From contig CAWCBG010000007.1 of assembly GCA_963793845.1 (NCBI GenBank), positions 1 through 64,000 on the forward strand: a DNA stretch of 64,000 bases. Direction: 5' to 3'. The notes under the pieces were generated by a model, which did not search any database, was not told where the DNA came from, and was given only the letters and a program-made list of their open reading frames with translations. Positions 8,485 to 17,879 of this stretch are shown here, one piece after another. A program made the translations under genes and the position numbers. The DNA comes from CAWCBG01 sp963793845 (GTDB lineage: Bacteria > Acidobacteriota > Terriglobia > Terriglobales > Acidobacteriaceae). The first letter of the stretch is position 1. Each line of letters starts with the position of its first letter.

Positions 8485-10150
8485 ATGGCGACGGAAACAG
8501 CGAAGCAGGCGACGATCTCACCCCTGGCGGGCAAGCCCGCGCCCAAGAACCTGCTGGTGGATGTGGCGCGTCTGGAGCGCGAATACTACGAGCGGCGCCC
8601 TGACCTCGACGATCCCACGCAGATGGTGAGTTTCGGCACCAGCGGGCATCGTGGCTCGTCACTGCGCGGCAGCTTTCACCGAAGCGCACATCCTCGCCAT
8701 CACCCAGGCCATCTGCGAGTACCGTCACGGGCAGGGAACTGATGGGCCACTCTACATGGGCAAGGATACGCACGCGCTCTCCGCGCCGGCACAGCGCACT
8801 GCGCTCGAGGTGCTGGCCGCCAACAATGTCGAGACCATCATTCAGCAGAACGACAGCTTCACGCCGACGCCGGTGATCTCGCGCGCCATTCTCGTCTATA
8901 ACCGCGGACGCAAGCAGCACCTCGCCGACGGGATCGTGATTACCCCGTCGCACAATCCTCCGGAAGACGGCGGCTTCAAGTACAACCCAACCAACGGCGG
9001 CCCGGCCGATACCGATGCCACCAAATGGATCGAGAACCGCGCCAACGAGCTTTTGCGTGGCGGCAACACCGGCGTCAAGCGCGTGTCCTACGACGCAGCG
9101 CTTAAAGCGAGCACCACGCATCAGGAAGACCTCGTTAGTCCTTACGTCAACGATTTGCGCAATGTCATCGACATGGGCGCGATCCGCGCTTCCGGCCTGA
9201 AGATCGGTGTCGATCCGCTGGGCGGAGCGACCCAGCCGTATTGGGGCCCCATCGCCTCGGTCTATGGCCTGAACATCACGGTGGTGAACCCGGTCGTCGA
9301 CCCGACGTTTTCTTTCATGACGGTTGACCACGATGGCGTCATCCGCATGGATTGCTCCAGTCCTTATGCTATGGCTCGCCTGGTTCAGCTTAAAGATCAG
9401 TATCAGCTTGCCTTTGCCAACGATCCCGACGCCGATCGCCATGGCATCGTCACGCCTTCTGCGGGGCTGATGAATCCTAATCACTACCTGGCGGTGGCGA
9501 TTCAATACCTGCTGACCAACCGTCCAGATTGGCCATCGAATGCAGCTGTCGGCAAGACACTGGTCAGCAGCAGCATGATCGATCGCGTCGTGAACAAACT
9601 CGGGCGCAAGCTCTCGGAGACGCCGGTGGGCTTCAAGTGGTTCGCCCCCGGACTCTTCGACAGCAGCTTCTGCTTCGGCGGCGAAGAGAGCGCCGGAGCC
9701 AGCTTCCTGCGCCGCGACGGCACGGTGTGGTCGACCGACAAAGATGGCCCGATCATGAACCTGCTTGCGGCCGAGATCACGGCGCGTACCGGCAAGGATC
9801 CCGGCGTACACTATCGCGAGCTGACCGCCGAGTTCGGCACGCCGTACTACACCCGCATTGATGCGGCGGCGACACCGGAGCAGAAGGCCAAACTCCAGAA
9901 GCTGTCACCGGAGAATGTGAAGGAATCAGAATTGGCGGGCGAGCCAATTGTGGCCAAGCTTACTCGCGCTCCAGGCAACGATGCGCCCATCGGCGGACTG
10001 AAGGTCGTCGCCACCAGCGGGTGGTTCGCGGCGCGGCCATCCGGCACCGAGAACATCTACAAGATCTATGCCGAGAGCTTCAACAGCCAGGGCCACCTGG
10101 AGCAGATCGTGGAAGAGGCCCAGCAGATCGTGAACAACGCCCTGCGGTAA
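8485..10150 (+). CDS. pgm: Phosphoglucomutase (alpha-D-glucose phosphate-specific), interrupted by a +1 frameshift
   Basis: Interconverts glucose-1-phosphate and glucose-6-phosphate in the cytosol. The N-terminal part starts at ATG 8485 and reads to FGTSGHRGSS. The frame then changes at the run TTT at 8674-8676, where removing one T restores the family sequence SFTEAHILAITQAIC. The rest is open to 10150, giving about 554 aa, normal for the E. coli Pgm type. The active-site phosphoserine loop is intact (GIVITPSHNPPEDGGF), as are the metal-binding FANDPDADRHG and the sugar-binding FGGEESAGASF and PSGTENIYK. With only one homopolymer indel and no other damage, a sequencing error or very recent mutation is as likely as a true pseudogene. 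Confidence 0.85.
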
Positions 10151-10186
10151 GGGGCGTAGACGCAAACTGAATCTGGACATGGACCT

Positions 10187-10534
10187 TTGAACTGGCACAC
10201 GCAATACTGCCCGGCGCCTTTTGGTTGTCCGGTCGCCTACGGAGTGGCGTCTGTTTTGAACTTTGTAGATTTTGCCGACTTTTTTGACGACCCTTGGAGA
10301 ATCACTCTGGCGACCTACCAACGTGGGACGGTATATGGGGACGGTGGCGTCGTCTACAATCTGAACTGTCCTAACGGAAATCAGAATGCAACCTGCGGAA
10401 CCAGCAACCTCCTGTTGTTTCAGAATTACCTTTGGGCTGAAGAGTATGCCGTCTGGCATGAACTGGGCGGTTGTACTCACAACAACTTCGTCGTTTTGTT
10501 GAACGGGTGGCCTGCGCCATTGAACTGCCGTTGA
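10187..10534 (+). CDS. Hypothetical Cys-containing protein
   Basis: 115 aa, TTG start, weak upstream signal. The composition is unlike a shadow ORF: rich in aromatic residues, Asn and Cys (FVDFADFFDDPW, LNCPNGNQNATC), lower in GC than its neighbours, with no competing ORF on either strand. The next small ORF starts 8 nt after its stop, which suggests a two-gene unit. I recognise no family. It may be a fragment of a larger protein, since no signal peptide or clear domain can be seen. Confidence 0.35.
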   Translation: MNWHTQYCPAPFGCPVAYGVASVLNFVDFADFFDDPWRITLATYQRGTVYGDGGVVYNLNCPNGNQNATCGTSNLLLFQNYLWAEEYAVWHELGGCTHNNFVVLLNGWPAPLNCR

Positions 10535-10542
10535 GGTGCACC

Positions 10543-10752
10543 GTGTCGAACATCTACCGAGCGCTGTATTGTGCGGCAGCGGCTGTCATGGCTAAACTTT
10601 TCCTGAGGCGATTCGCCGTAAGCTGGCGCATCGACGAGAACACCCATCGCGGCATGTCGTTCAGCGAGATACTATTTTGGCCACTTCTTATTGTAGCTGT
10701 CGTATTTCTCTTGCTGGACGTGATACAGAGGCTACGTACGCATTCTCCATAG
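10543..10752 (+). CDS. Small single-span membrane protein
   Basis: 69 aa, GTG start at 10543 preceded by GAGG at suitable spacing; an ATG 15 codons in is the alternative. The N-terminus is moderately hydrophobic and the C-terminal third has a clear transmembrane segment (ILFWPLLIVAVVFLLLDVI) followed by a basic end. It follows the previous hypothetical gene closely. I recognise no family. Confidence 0.35.
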   Translation: MSNIYRALYCAAAAVMAKLFLRRFAVSWRIDENTHRGMSFSEILFWPLLIVAVVFLLLDVIQRLRTHSP

Positions 10753-11318
10753 GACAATCCTGGAATCAATCGAGGAGGGCCTGGTGGCGGCTAGCCCGGT
10801 GCCCCAGATCTCGCGCGGTTCGGGACCTGGGACTTCTTGCCCATAGACCATTTTGCTGTATTCTCCATCATCGCTATGACTTCAACCGACCGGACTCAGG
10901 CTTCTCCCGGGTTTCAACCGGCGCGAGACCCGAGTCACCCGGCTGTTCTCTGGCAAAAACATGGAGCATTGCTATGATTTGGTTGAAAAGCTCGGTTTGG
11001 GCTTGGCAGCTGTGGTTGTTGTCGGCTTCTCTGCGTCCGTAACGATAGCTGTCCGTCTTGAGCCGGATGCTCAAGTCCGGGCAGGTATTTTGGAACCCAC
11101 TCTTAGCGCTGCGCCATCCAGTGGTTGTTGTCAGCGATGGCGTTTATAGCAGCATTTGTTTGGGAGTATCGTCGGCTGGCCCACTAGAGACGGGCAGTTG
11201 AAACAGGCCCGTTACCTGTGCGGGCCCGGGTTGTCCGAGTGTGCCCGTCGGTTCCCGCCAAAGGACAACACCTCGGAATTAGCCCACCACCACTGCTTCA
11301 ACTCCAACCCAGCGCCGT
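10753..11318. other. Intergenic region, no supported gene
   Basis: About 570 nt. A weak ORF at 10961-11149 (62 aa) contains a short hydrophobic stretch (LGLGLAAVVVVGFSASVTIAV) and might be a small membrane protein, but it lacks a ribosome site and other support. No repeat or RNA gene is recognised. Confidence 0.35.
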
Positions 11319-11906
11319 TCAAAGCTTCGCTAGCCCTTCACTGACGCGCAGGTCGTTGGTCACCTGGAAAACTCCGGGCACGCCATTCGCTGTTATGCCG
11401 GCCAGGTTCTTGTCACCCTCGTTCATCACGTAGCCCTTCAGCGTCACCCGCTGATTTGCCACGATGATGTGAATCCCCGGCGCAGCCTCCCAGAAGTACT
11501 TCGACAGGCCTCCTGCATTGGAGAGGGCGCGGTACGTCTGCTCGCGGACGCGCTCATCCAGCGGCGAGGGCGGCAGCACCTTGATATTGTTGATTACGTT
11601 CTGTACGCCTTCAATGTGCTTGACGACGTTCTCAGCATCGTTGTGAGTGACAGCATGGTCGCTGGTAAGCGAACCGCTCAACGTCACCGTAGTGCCTTGC
11701 ACGCAGTACTCCAGGTCGTCGAACAGCGAGTAATACGGCAGCATCAGCAACTCGTGGCGCGTTTCCTTCGCAATACGTGCTTCGGTTGTATTGCTCGACT
11801 GGATGTGCTTGCCGTAATCGGCGACCACCGGGCCGTCACTGCAAATCTGCGCTACGGCGATTCCGCTGAGGGCGAACAGCAAGCCCATTACGATTAATTT
11901 CCGCAC
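11319..11906 (-). CDS. Secreted BON-domain protein
   Basis: 195 aa with an N-terminal signal peptide (MRKLIVMGLLFALSGIAVAQ). Two BON-like units follow: about 45-110 (LEYCVQGTTVTLSGSLTSD...VEGVQNVINNIKV) and about 115-190 (GIHIIVANQRVTLKGYVMN...GVFQVTNDLRV). BON domains bind membranes or phospholipids and occur in OsmY-type periplasmic stress proteins. It is monocistronic, with a long leader (11907-12244) shared with the divergent kinase gene. Periplasmic location and a stress role are inferred from the family. Confidence 0.8.
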   Translation of the reverse strand: MRKLIVMGLLFALSGIAVAQICSDGPVVADYGKHIQSSNTTEARIAKETRHELLMLPYYSLFDDLEYCVQGTTVTLSGSLTSDHAVTHNDAENVVKHIEGVQNVINNIKVLPPSPLDERVREQTYRALSNAGGLSKYFWEAAPGIHIIVANQRVTLKGYVMNEGDKNLAGITANGVPGVFQVTNDLRVSEGLAKL

Positions 11907-12244
11907 AGGATTGTCCCTCCCTTTCTCTCATTACGTTGGATGTAGAAACACAGCGCGGAGCTGCCGCTTGGGCAATTCGTTACAACAATTTACGGAAGTT
12001 TACCGGAAGGTCCGGCCCTGTTTTGCGTGATTCGCAGGATTCCTGGAGAGTTGGCGGCCACGGCAATTGCGTTGCACACCCCGGGGTTTTGATGGCGTCA
12101 GCCAACGGAACCGCCAGCTCTTGCACCATAGATATTGGAGCGCAGACATCGCGGTTGTCAGTCTGTGCGAGGCGCCAGGAAGCAACAGAGCTTTAACAAT
12201 CCGCGCACTTCGCGCTATGATTCGAGTAGAAGCCGGGGGTGGCG
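11907..12244. other. Divergent intergenic region between the BON gene and the kinase-like gene
   Basis: 338 nt that must hold both divergent promoters. No ORF, known repeat or RNA motif is supported. Short A/T-rich patches near 11970-12000 could be promoter elements, but no clear -35/-10 pair can be chosen by eye. Confidence 0.4.
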
Positions 12245-12922
12245 ATGTTCAGGATCATCACGGTCGAACGGGAATACGGCGCAGGGGGCAGCCTGGTTGC
12301 TGCCGAACTGGCCAAGCGCAAGGGGTGGGAGCTGCTCGACAAGCAACTCACCTGCGAGATCGCCAAGCTGGCCGACGTCGACACCAAGACCGTTGCCCGC
12401 CACGAGGAAAAGTGCGATCCCCTGGTACACCGTCTCGCCAAGGTTTTCTGGCGAGGCAGCTATGAACGCGCTTTGCCCATCGCCGATGACCGCATCTTCG
12501 ACACCGACACCATGGTCTCGCTCGCCCAGCGCGTGATCGAGAAGAAAGCTCACGAAGGGAACTGCGTGATCGTGGGACGCGGTGGTCCATACTTCCTGCG
12601 CGACCGCAAAGACACCTTCCGTGTCTTCGTCTACGGTTCGCGCGAGCGCAAGGTTCACCGCCTGCTCCGCCTCAAAATGGATGAGCGCGAGGCCGAGGAG
12701 ATGGTGGACACCATCGACCACGAACGCGCCGCCTTCGTCCGCAAATACTTCAACGCCGAATGGCCCTGCCGCCGCCTGTATCACATGATGCTCAGCTCCG
12801 ACGCCGGCGTGCATCTGGTAGTGGATACGATCCTGGCGACGATGAATGCCCTCGAAGCCCACCATCATGCTGCATCGGCGCCGCCCGCCGCCCACGAACA
12901 ACCTCAGCCGCACGTGGTGTGA
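12245..12922 (+). CDS. Cytidylate kinase-like family protein
   Basis: 225 aa. A GGGGG run precedes ATG 12245 (a GTG two codons upstream is the alternative). It opens with a P-loop-like segment (ITVEREYGAGGSLVAAELAKR), the modified Walker A of the cytidylate-kinase-like group, followed by KQLTCEIAK. A central NCVIVGRGGPYFLRD and an Arg-rich lid (RERKVHRLLRLKMDEREAEEMV) fit the nucleoside-monophosphate-kinase fold. The canonical Cmk is shorter in the lid and normally lies in a different operon, so this is probably a paralogue with unproven substrate. The C-terminus is a His/Pro/Ala-rich tail. Confidence 0.75.
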   Translation: MFRIITVEREYGAGGSLVAAELAKRKGWELLDKQLTCEIAKLADVDTKTVARHEEKCDPLVHRLAKVFWRGSYERALPIADDRIFDTDTMVSLAQRVIEKKAHEGNCVIVGRGGPYFLRDRKDTFRVFVYGSRERKVHRLLRLKMDEREAEEMVDTIDHERAAFVRKYFNAEWPCRRLYHMMLSSDAGVHLVVDTILATMNALEAHHHAASAPPAAHEQPQPHVV

Positions 12923-13017
12923 GGTAGAAGCTGGAAACCCCGGCATGGCTCCAGGCCCGCGTCACACCTCTCTGTGACCCATCTCGCAGAGTTTTGCCCC
13001 GCAAACCGCCACTCTAT

Positions 13018-13052
13018 TTATTTGTGGAGGAGAAATTATTTGTGGAGGAGAA
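13018..13052 (+). repeat. Tandem duplication of the bacterioferritin ribosome-binding segment
   Basis: The 17-nt string TTATTTGTGGAGGAGAA occurs at 13018-13034 and again at 13036-13052 (period 18 nt). The second copy lies directly before the bfr ATG and supplies the Shine-Dalgarno GGAGGAG; the first is an upstream duplicate of the same site. Confidence 0.9.
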
Positions 13053-13056
13053 GACT

Positions 13057-13533
13057 ATGCGCGGCAATGAGAAGGTCATTGAACAACTGAATGTGGCTCT
13101 GAAGTCGGAGCTGGGAGCCGTCCTGCAATATATGGTGCAGGCCGAAATGTGCGAGAACTGGGGCTATCCCCGTCTTACCGCGCTGACCAAGCGGCGCGCC
13201 TTCGAAGAGATGAAGCACGCCGAGTCCCTCGTCGAGCGCATCCTCTTCCTCGATGGCACTCCGGAAGTGAAGGTCAACCTGGCGCCCACCGTCGGAGCAA
13301 CCGTGCAGCAGCAACTGGAGGCCGGACTCGCCGACGAAAGCGGCGCTATCAAGGAATACAACGACGCCGCTAACCTTTGCCGCGAAGTGGGCGACACCGG
13401 CAGCAAGGAACTGTTCGAGCGCATGCTGGTGGACGAAGAGCGCCACGCTGACTTCCTCGAGGCGCAGTTGCACGCCATCAAAGAAATTGGCATCGGGAAT
13501 TACCTGGCGCAGCAGGTCAAGGCCGACAAATAG
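13057..13533 (+). CDS. bfr: Bacterioferritin
   Basis: 158 aa, the usual bacterioferritin length; the start at ATG 13057 follows GGAGGAG. It stores iron as a ferric mineral in a 24-subunit cytosolic shell and limits Fenton chemistry. All ferroxidase ligands are present at standard numbering: Glu18, Glu51, His54, Glu94, Glu127 and His130. Met52, the axial haem ligand at the subunit interface, is also present, so this is a haem-type bacterioferritin and not a plain ferritin. The gene stands alone without an adjacent ferredoxin (bfd) gene. The upstream duplicated ribosome site could affect translation. Confidence 0.95.
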   Translation: MRGNEKVIEQLNVALKSELGAVLQYMVQAEMCENWGYPRLTALTKRRAFEEMKHAESLVERILFLDGTPEVKVNLAPTVGATVQQQLEAGLADESGAIKEYNDAANLCREVGDTGSKELFERMLVDEERHADFLEAQLHAIKEIGIGNYLAQQVKADK

Positions 13534-13561
13534 GGAACGGCGCTGTGAAAGGAAACGGCTT

Positions 13562-13685
13562 CACAGGCTGCTGAAAAGCTCGATATTGATCGGGCTTTGA
13601 AAGAGCGTACCTTCAGGTGCGCCGTCGCAAAACCTTTGTTTCTTGTTATCCCGACGAGTCCTTCAGGCCGAGGAGGGATCTGCAG
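13562..13685. repeat. Partial copy of the MITE-like family with GGCTGCTGAAAA ends
   Basis: It begins with AGGCTGCTGAAAA, then CTTCAGGTGCGCCG, TTGTTATCCCGA, and ends GGAGGGATCTGC. The same order of blocks is found complete at 63511-63650 and in part at 62237-62322. The right terminal repeat is missing here. It lies between the convergent bfr and DUF4097-like genes. Confidence 0.7.
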
Positions 13686-13687
13686 TG

Positions 13688-14290
13688 CTACTCGAAACCC
13701 TGCAAGTTCAGATCGCCCGCACCTACGTGGGCATAGATCTTGTGCGTCCCGCCGCCGGACCAGTGCAACGTCCGAAAGAGTCCGCTCTTGCTCTCGCCAA
13801 AAGCGGGCGCATTCACATCTCCGGCATAGACCGACGCCTCCACCGAGCGATAGTCTGAGGCGCGTCCGACCTGGATGTTGACATCGCCCGCATGGCTGGA
13901 GACGTCCAGATCGCCCTCGATCCGGCCAATCTCAAGATTGCCCGCCGATAACCGGATCACCAGGTTGGAATGCCGTGGCACCTCAATGGTGAAATGAGTG
14001 TTGTTATGCGGGCCGCGGGTAATTACACGGGCTTCGCCGCCATTGATGCGGATGTCAGCCCTCATGCGAGACTGCTCGTCCGGATCGTTGCAGGTGCCGG
14101 TCGCGTGAATCTGGTCTTGTGATGTCGCACGAATCGAGTAGTCGCCGGCGGAGAGATCCATGTGGATGGTGCCTCCGGCCGTGAAGGCACGCGCAGTCGA
14201 GAGCGCCGGAGTAGCGCCGTCATCGGCGAACGCCCAACCAGCACATCCAACGGCAACACAAAGCAGCAGGCCCAGGAATATCTTTCTCAT
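13688..14290 (-). CDS. Secreted DUF4097-like (adhesin-like) beta-helical protein
   Basis: 200 aa with a signal peptide ending in FADD. The mature part has repeating strand motifs centred on SAGDYSIRA, SAGNLEIGRIEGDLDV, HAGDVNIQVG and VGAGDLNLQG, the GxxGDxxI pattern of DUF4097/DUF4098 putative adhesins. These proteins form a small beta-helix, and their function is poorly known. The likely location is periplasm or envelope. The orphan kumamolisin-propeptide gene lies upstream on the same strand, about 130 nt away. Confidence 0.7.
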   Translation of the reverse strand: MRKIFLGLLLCVAVGCAGWAFADDGATPALSTARAFTAGGTIHMDLSAGDYSIRATSQDQIHATGTCNDPDEQSRMRADIRINGGEARVITRGPHNNTHFTIEVPRHSNLVIRLSAGNLEIGRIEGDLDVSSHAGDVNIQVGRASDYRSVEASVYAGDVNAPAFGESKSGLFRTLHWSGGGTHKIYAHVGAGDLNLQGFE

Positions 14291-14418
14291 GGCACAGCCT
14301 CCGGCGGCGGGAATGCACGTAGCCGCCCTTGCTGCTTTCTACGGCGGGTGAACGGATTTGGTTCCCCAAAGCGGGACGGAACGCAGAGAAGCTGGTTTCG
14401 GAGGCGGCGAAGGAGGTG

Positions 14419-14910
14419 CTAATGTGCTTTTGCCTGGGGCCGGTTATCGAAGCCGAAAATCCCTTCCACGATGCCCTGCAACTGCTGGGGGATTTGCACG
14501 GCCCCGGTGCGGGCGCGAAAGCGTCCCGCGGGAGACTCGTACTGCTTTAGCTCGGTGGGGAACGCGGCGGTCAGCGCTTGCGCCGTGCCCCGTAAGGTGA
14601 CGGTGCGAGCTGACGAGTTGCTTTCCACTACCGTGATGCCGTGCTCCTTGGCGTAAGCTGCCACCTTCTCCAGGTCCGCCGGATCGGCCCCGAACTTCTG
14701 CGCAAACTCTTCGCGCGACAGATAGTGGCGCTCAGACGGCGGCTGACTCTCCATCTGCTTCAGCAAGGCTTCTTTGTCTTGAGCTGCCCGTCCTCGGACC
14801 TCCACGGTGATGTCGAAGGTTTCGTCAGGATCGACATCTCCCGTCATCTTGGCTCCGGCGACCGGTTCGCGTTCACTGTCGGGGAGAGGCACAAACTTGG
14901 AGGAGGGCAT
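14419..14910 (-). CDS. Orphan pro-kumamolisin activation domain (peptidase S53 propeptide without protease)
   Basis: 163 aa, no signal peptide. The sequence is that of the S53 propeptide: V(P)LPDSER near residue 8, SREEFAQKFGADPADLEKVAAYAKEHG, then TVTLRGTAQALTAAFPTELKQY and RFRARTGAVQIPQQLQGIVEGIFGFDNRPQA. In full kumamolisins this domain is followed by a catalytic subtilisin-fold domain of about 350 aa with Glu/Asp/Ser. Here a TAG follows directly, and the next 130 nt in all frames show no catalytic sequence. It is either a truncated gene or a stand-alone inhibitor-like propeptide. Confidence 0.8.
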   Translation of the reverse strand: MPSSKFVPLPDSEREPVAGAKMTGDVDPDETFDITVEVRGRAAQDKEALLKQMESQPPSERHYLSREEFAQKFGADPADLEKVAAYAKEHGITVVESNSSARTVTLRGTAQALTAAFPTELKQYESPAGRFRARTGAVQIPQQLQGIVEGIFGFDNRPQAKAH

Positions 14911-15082
14911 GGGGGACTCCTTCGTTCAGCGTGGGGCGAGCCGTCTCGCGTTCTCCGGCCTGGCCGGAAAAGGTTGCGGCTATTGTAGTCGCCACTACCC
15001 AGGCGCGTCAGCCTGCCGGTAATTCCTCCCGGCCTCTCTGCGGTGTTATCGTTACAGGCCATGTGAACGGAGAGGTAAAGCG

Positions 15083-15439
15083 ATGTTGCGATTGGCTGGC
15101 GTAGAACTCTACTTTGACGACGTCGAGGTGGCGAAGCACTTTTATCGCGACGTGGTCGGTCTGAAGCTTCTGGACGAGCAGAGCGGGCACTATGCCAGGT
15201 TCGATGGCGGCCCGGCATTCGTCTGCGTCGAACGCAAGCGTTCCGAGAGCTATCCCTCAAAGGACAAAGCGGTCCTGTTCTTCTATGTCAGCGACCTCCA
15301 CGCGGCGGTTGCACAGATCGGCCGCGAGCGCTTTGCCCAGATTGAAGAGCGGGCAGCGGCCGGGCAGCCGCGCTGGGGCGTCTTCCACGACACCGAGGGG
15401 CACAACGTGCTGCTGATTGAAAAGCCGGGCAAGCGATAA
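15083..15439 (+). CDS. VOC (glyoxalase/bleomycin-resistance) family protein
   Basis: 118 aa, one VOC module pair (beta-alpha-beta-beta-beta twice). VELYFDDVEVAKHFYRDVVGLKLL is the first half and AVLFFYVSDLHAAVAQI...GVFHDTEGHNVLLIEK the second. The metal-ligand positions include the C-terminal DxEGHxxxL. Members include dioxygenases, glyoxalases and resistance proteins, and the substrate is not inferable. The start has a GAGAGG-like upstream site. It lies about 50 nt before the decayed hydrolase gene. Confidence 0.8.
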   Translation: MLRLAGVELYFDDVEVAKHFYRDVVGLKLLDEQSGHYARFDGGPAFVCVERKRSESYPSKDKAVLFFYVSDLHAAVAQIGRERFAQIEERAAAGQPRWGVFHDTEGHNVLLIEKPGKR

Positions 15440-15493
15440 CGGACCGGGCGCTGTGTCGGAAAAGCCCGCTGCGCAGGTACCATCAGGGAGACT

Positions 15494-17824
15494 ATGGATC
15501 GCCGCAATTTTCTGAAGACAACTGGCACGCTCGCCGCAGGTGCGGCTCTGGGCGCGGACGCCAGTAGCCGAAGCGTTTGCCCAGACCACGGCGTCTACCT
15601 CGAACGGACGCATCGTGCTGCCACTGAATCAGCGCTGGCGCTATAGCGACCACGTCGTCACCGGCTTCGAAGCGGTTGGTTTCGATGACTCGGGCTGGAC
15701 AGCGGTCGTCATTCCGCACACCAATAAACGCCTGCCCTGGCACAGCTTCGATGACAAGGACTACGAGTTCGTCTCCTCTTATCGCCGCAAGTTCACCCTG
15801 CCTGCGACGATGAAGCGCAGTCACGTCTTCGTCGACTTCGCCGGGGTGATGACGGCGTCGACGGTCTACATCAATGGACATCGGCTCGGCGAGTATAAGG
15901 GCGGCTACACGCCGTTCTCGTTCGAGCTGACCGACTACATTCAGTGGGACAAGGAGAATGTGCTCGCCGTCGCCGTCGACTCGACCGAGCGCGCCGATAT
16001 TCCTCCTTTCGGAGGCCAGATCGACTACCTGACCTTCGGCGGCATCTATCGCGATGTCTCCCTGCGCCTGGTGCCAGCAACGTATTTGGCCAACATCTTT
16101 GTTCAGCCGAAAGACGTTCTTACCACGCATGCCACAGTCGACGTACAGTGCCAGGTCCCGACTCCGCAGCGCACCACTGTACCGCTCACCATCGAGGCTG
16201 AGATTCGCGATGGCGAGCAGGTTGTCGCGCGCGGCGAGAAGACCTTTCCTCCGGTTGACCCTTCGAACGATCCTGCCATCTACAGCACTGGTCACCGTCA
16301 GCGGCCTCAGCAATATCAAGCTGTGGGACCTGAAGCAGCCGCATCTCTACACCTGCGTAGTGCGCTTGAAGCACGGCCCTGAAGTCGTCGACGAAGACTC
16401 TCGCCGCTTTGGCTTCCGCGAGGCGCGCTTCACCGAAAGCGGCTTCCAGCTGAACGGCAAGGTGGTCAAGTTGCGTGGCCTCGACCGTCACCAGACCTTT
16501 CCCTTCGTGGGGCAGGCGATGCCGGCGCGGGTGCAGCGCCGCGACGCCCTCATCCTGAAGAACGAACTCAAGTGCAACCTGATACGCACTTCGCATTATC
16601 CTCAGTCGCCACACTTTCTTGACGCCTGCGACGAGGTCGGCCTGATGGTGCTGGAGGAAATTCCCGGCTGGCAGCACATCGGAGATCAGGCTTGGAAGGA
16701 CCTTGCGGTCGACAACGTCGGACGCATGATCACGCGCGACTGGAACCATCCTTGCGTCATCTTGTGGGGCGTCCGCATCAACGAGTCGCCGGACGATCAT
16801 GACTTCTACACCCGCACCAACGCGCTGGCCCATCAGCTCGATCCCACGCGCCAGACCGGCGGTATCCGCAATTTCCAACACTCGGAGTTCCTGGAAGACG
16901 TCTTCACCATGAACGACTTCGGATTCCCGCTGCTCGCGCCCAATCACACTCGCTACCTGAACACCGAGTTCGTCGGGCACACTTTCCCGACCAAGTCATT
17001 CGACAACGCTACCCGCCTCACCGAGCATGCCTGCGCCACGCGCGCGTGCACAATCAGCTTGCCGGAAGCCCGCTCTACGCCGGCGGCTTCGGATGGTGCG
17101 CCTTCGACTACAACACGCACGCCGATTTCGGCTCCGGCGACCGCATCTGCTATCACGGCGTGACCGATATCTTCCGCCTGCCCAAGCCCGCCGCCGGCTT
17201 CTACAAGTCGCAGTGCGATCCCGACGAGGAACTGGTGCTGGAGCCCGCGTTTCATTGGTCCATCGGAGACGATCTCGACTGGCTCAAGCGCCTGGTGGTG
17301 TGCTCCAACTGCGATCACCTTAAGCTGTACATCGCTGGCAATCTCGTGGGCGAGGCCGACCCCAATCGTGCCGACTACGGCAATCTTCCGCACCCTCCGT
17401 TCTTCATCCTGCTCGACACTGGGTTGGCCGAAGTGGGGCGACCTCCGCATCGAAGGCTATCGGGCAGGGAAGATGGTCATCGAGAGGAGCTACTCCGGTG
17501 ATGGCGTCGACCACAAATTCGAGCTTCGCGCCGACGACACTACGCTGGCTGCCGACGGCGCTGACACTACTCGTGTCGTCATTCGCATTACTGATCAATA
17601 TGGAGCGGTGCGTCCGTATGCCACCGGAGCCATCGCCTTCCAGTTGGACGGTCCTGCTGAGCTGATCGGCGACAATCCATTCACGCCGGTCGGTGGGGTC
17701 GGCGCAGTGTGGATTCGCGCCAAGGAAAGCGCGGGCACGGTGAAGCTGCGCGCGTATACATCCCATTCTTGGCGTGCAGGAAGTCAGCATCGAGATCACG
17801 CCGGCTAACGCAGAGACTGTTTAA
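15494..17824 (+). pseudogene. Glycoside hydrolase family 2 (beta-galactosidase-like), multiply frameshifted
   Basis: A Tat-type signal (MDRRNFLKTTGTLAAGAALG) starts at ATG 15494. The sugar-binding domain (FVDFAGVMTASTVYINGHRLGEYKGGYTPF), immunoglobulin-like domain and TIM barrel (LRGLDRHQTFPFVG, NLIRTSHYPQSPHFLDACDEVGLMV, RDWNHPCVILWGVRINES) follow in order, but across six frame segments. Breaks lie near 15560, 16285, 17030 (a C lost before CTGCGCCAC), 17422 (extra G in GGGTTGG) and 17760. The acid/base region (NES) is present. The reading frames are otherwise free of stops, so the decay is recent. When intact it would have been a secreted glycosidase of about 775 aa. Confidence 0.85.
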
Positions 17825-17831
17825 TAATCGC

Positions 17832-17875
17832 CGTCATTCCGACCGAGGACTTGAGTCCGAGTGGAGGAACCTGCT
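17832..17875. repeat. GTCATTCCGA repeat family, left-arm copy
   Basis: Left arm of the palindromic family, starting CGTCATTCCGACCGAGGA and ending GGAGGAACCTGCT. It lies eight nt after the stop codon of the decayed hydrolase. The 18221-18336 copy is nearly identical over this arm. Confidence 0.75.
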
Positions 17876-17879
17876 GTAA

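Noticed and set aside
8483..9811. 442-aa minus-strand ORF
   Set aside because: It is fully antisense to phosphoglucomutase, whose catalytic motifs fit the plus strand. The ORF is Arg/Ala/Val-rich with no family, a shadow caused by high GC.
10961..11149. 62-aa ORF with a hydrophobic stretch
   Set aside because: No ribosome site and no supporting context. Mentioned only in the intergenic entry.
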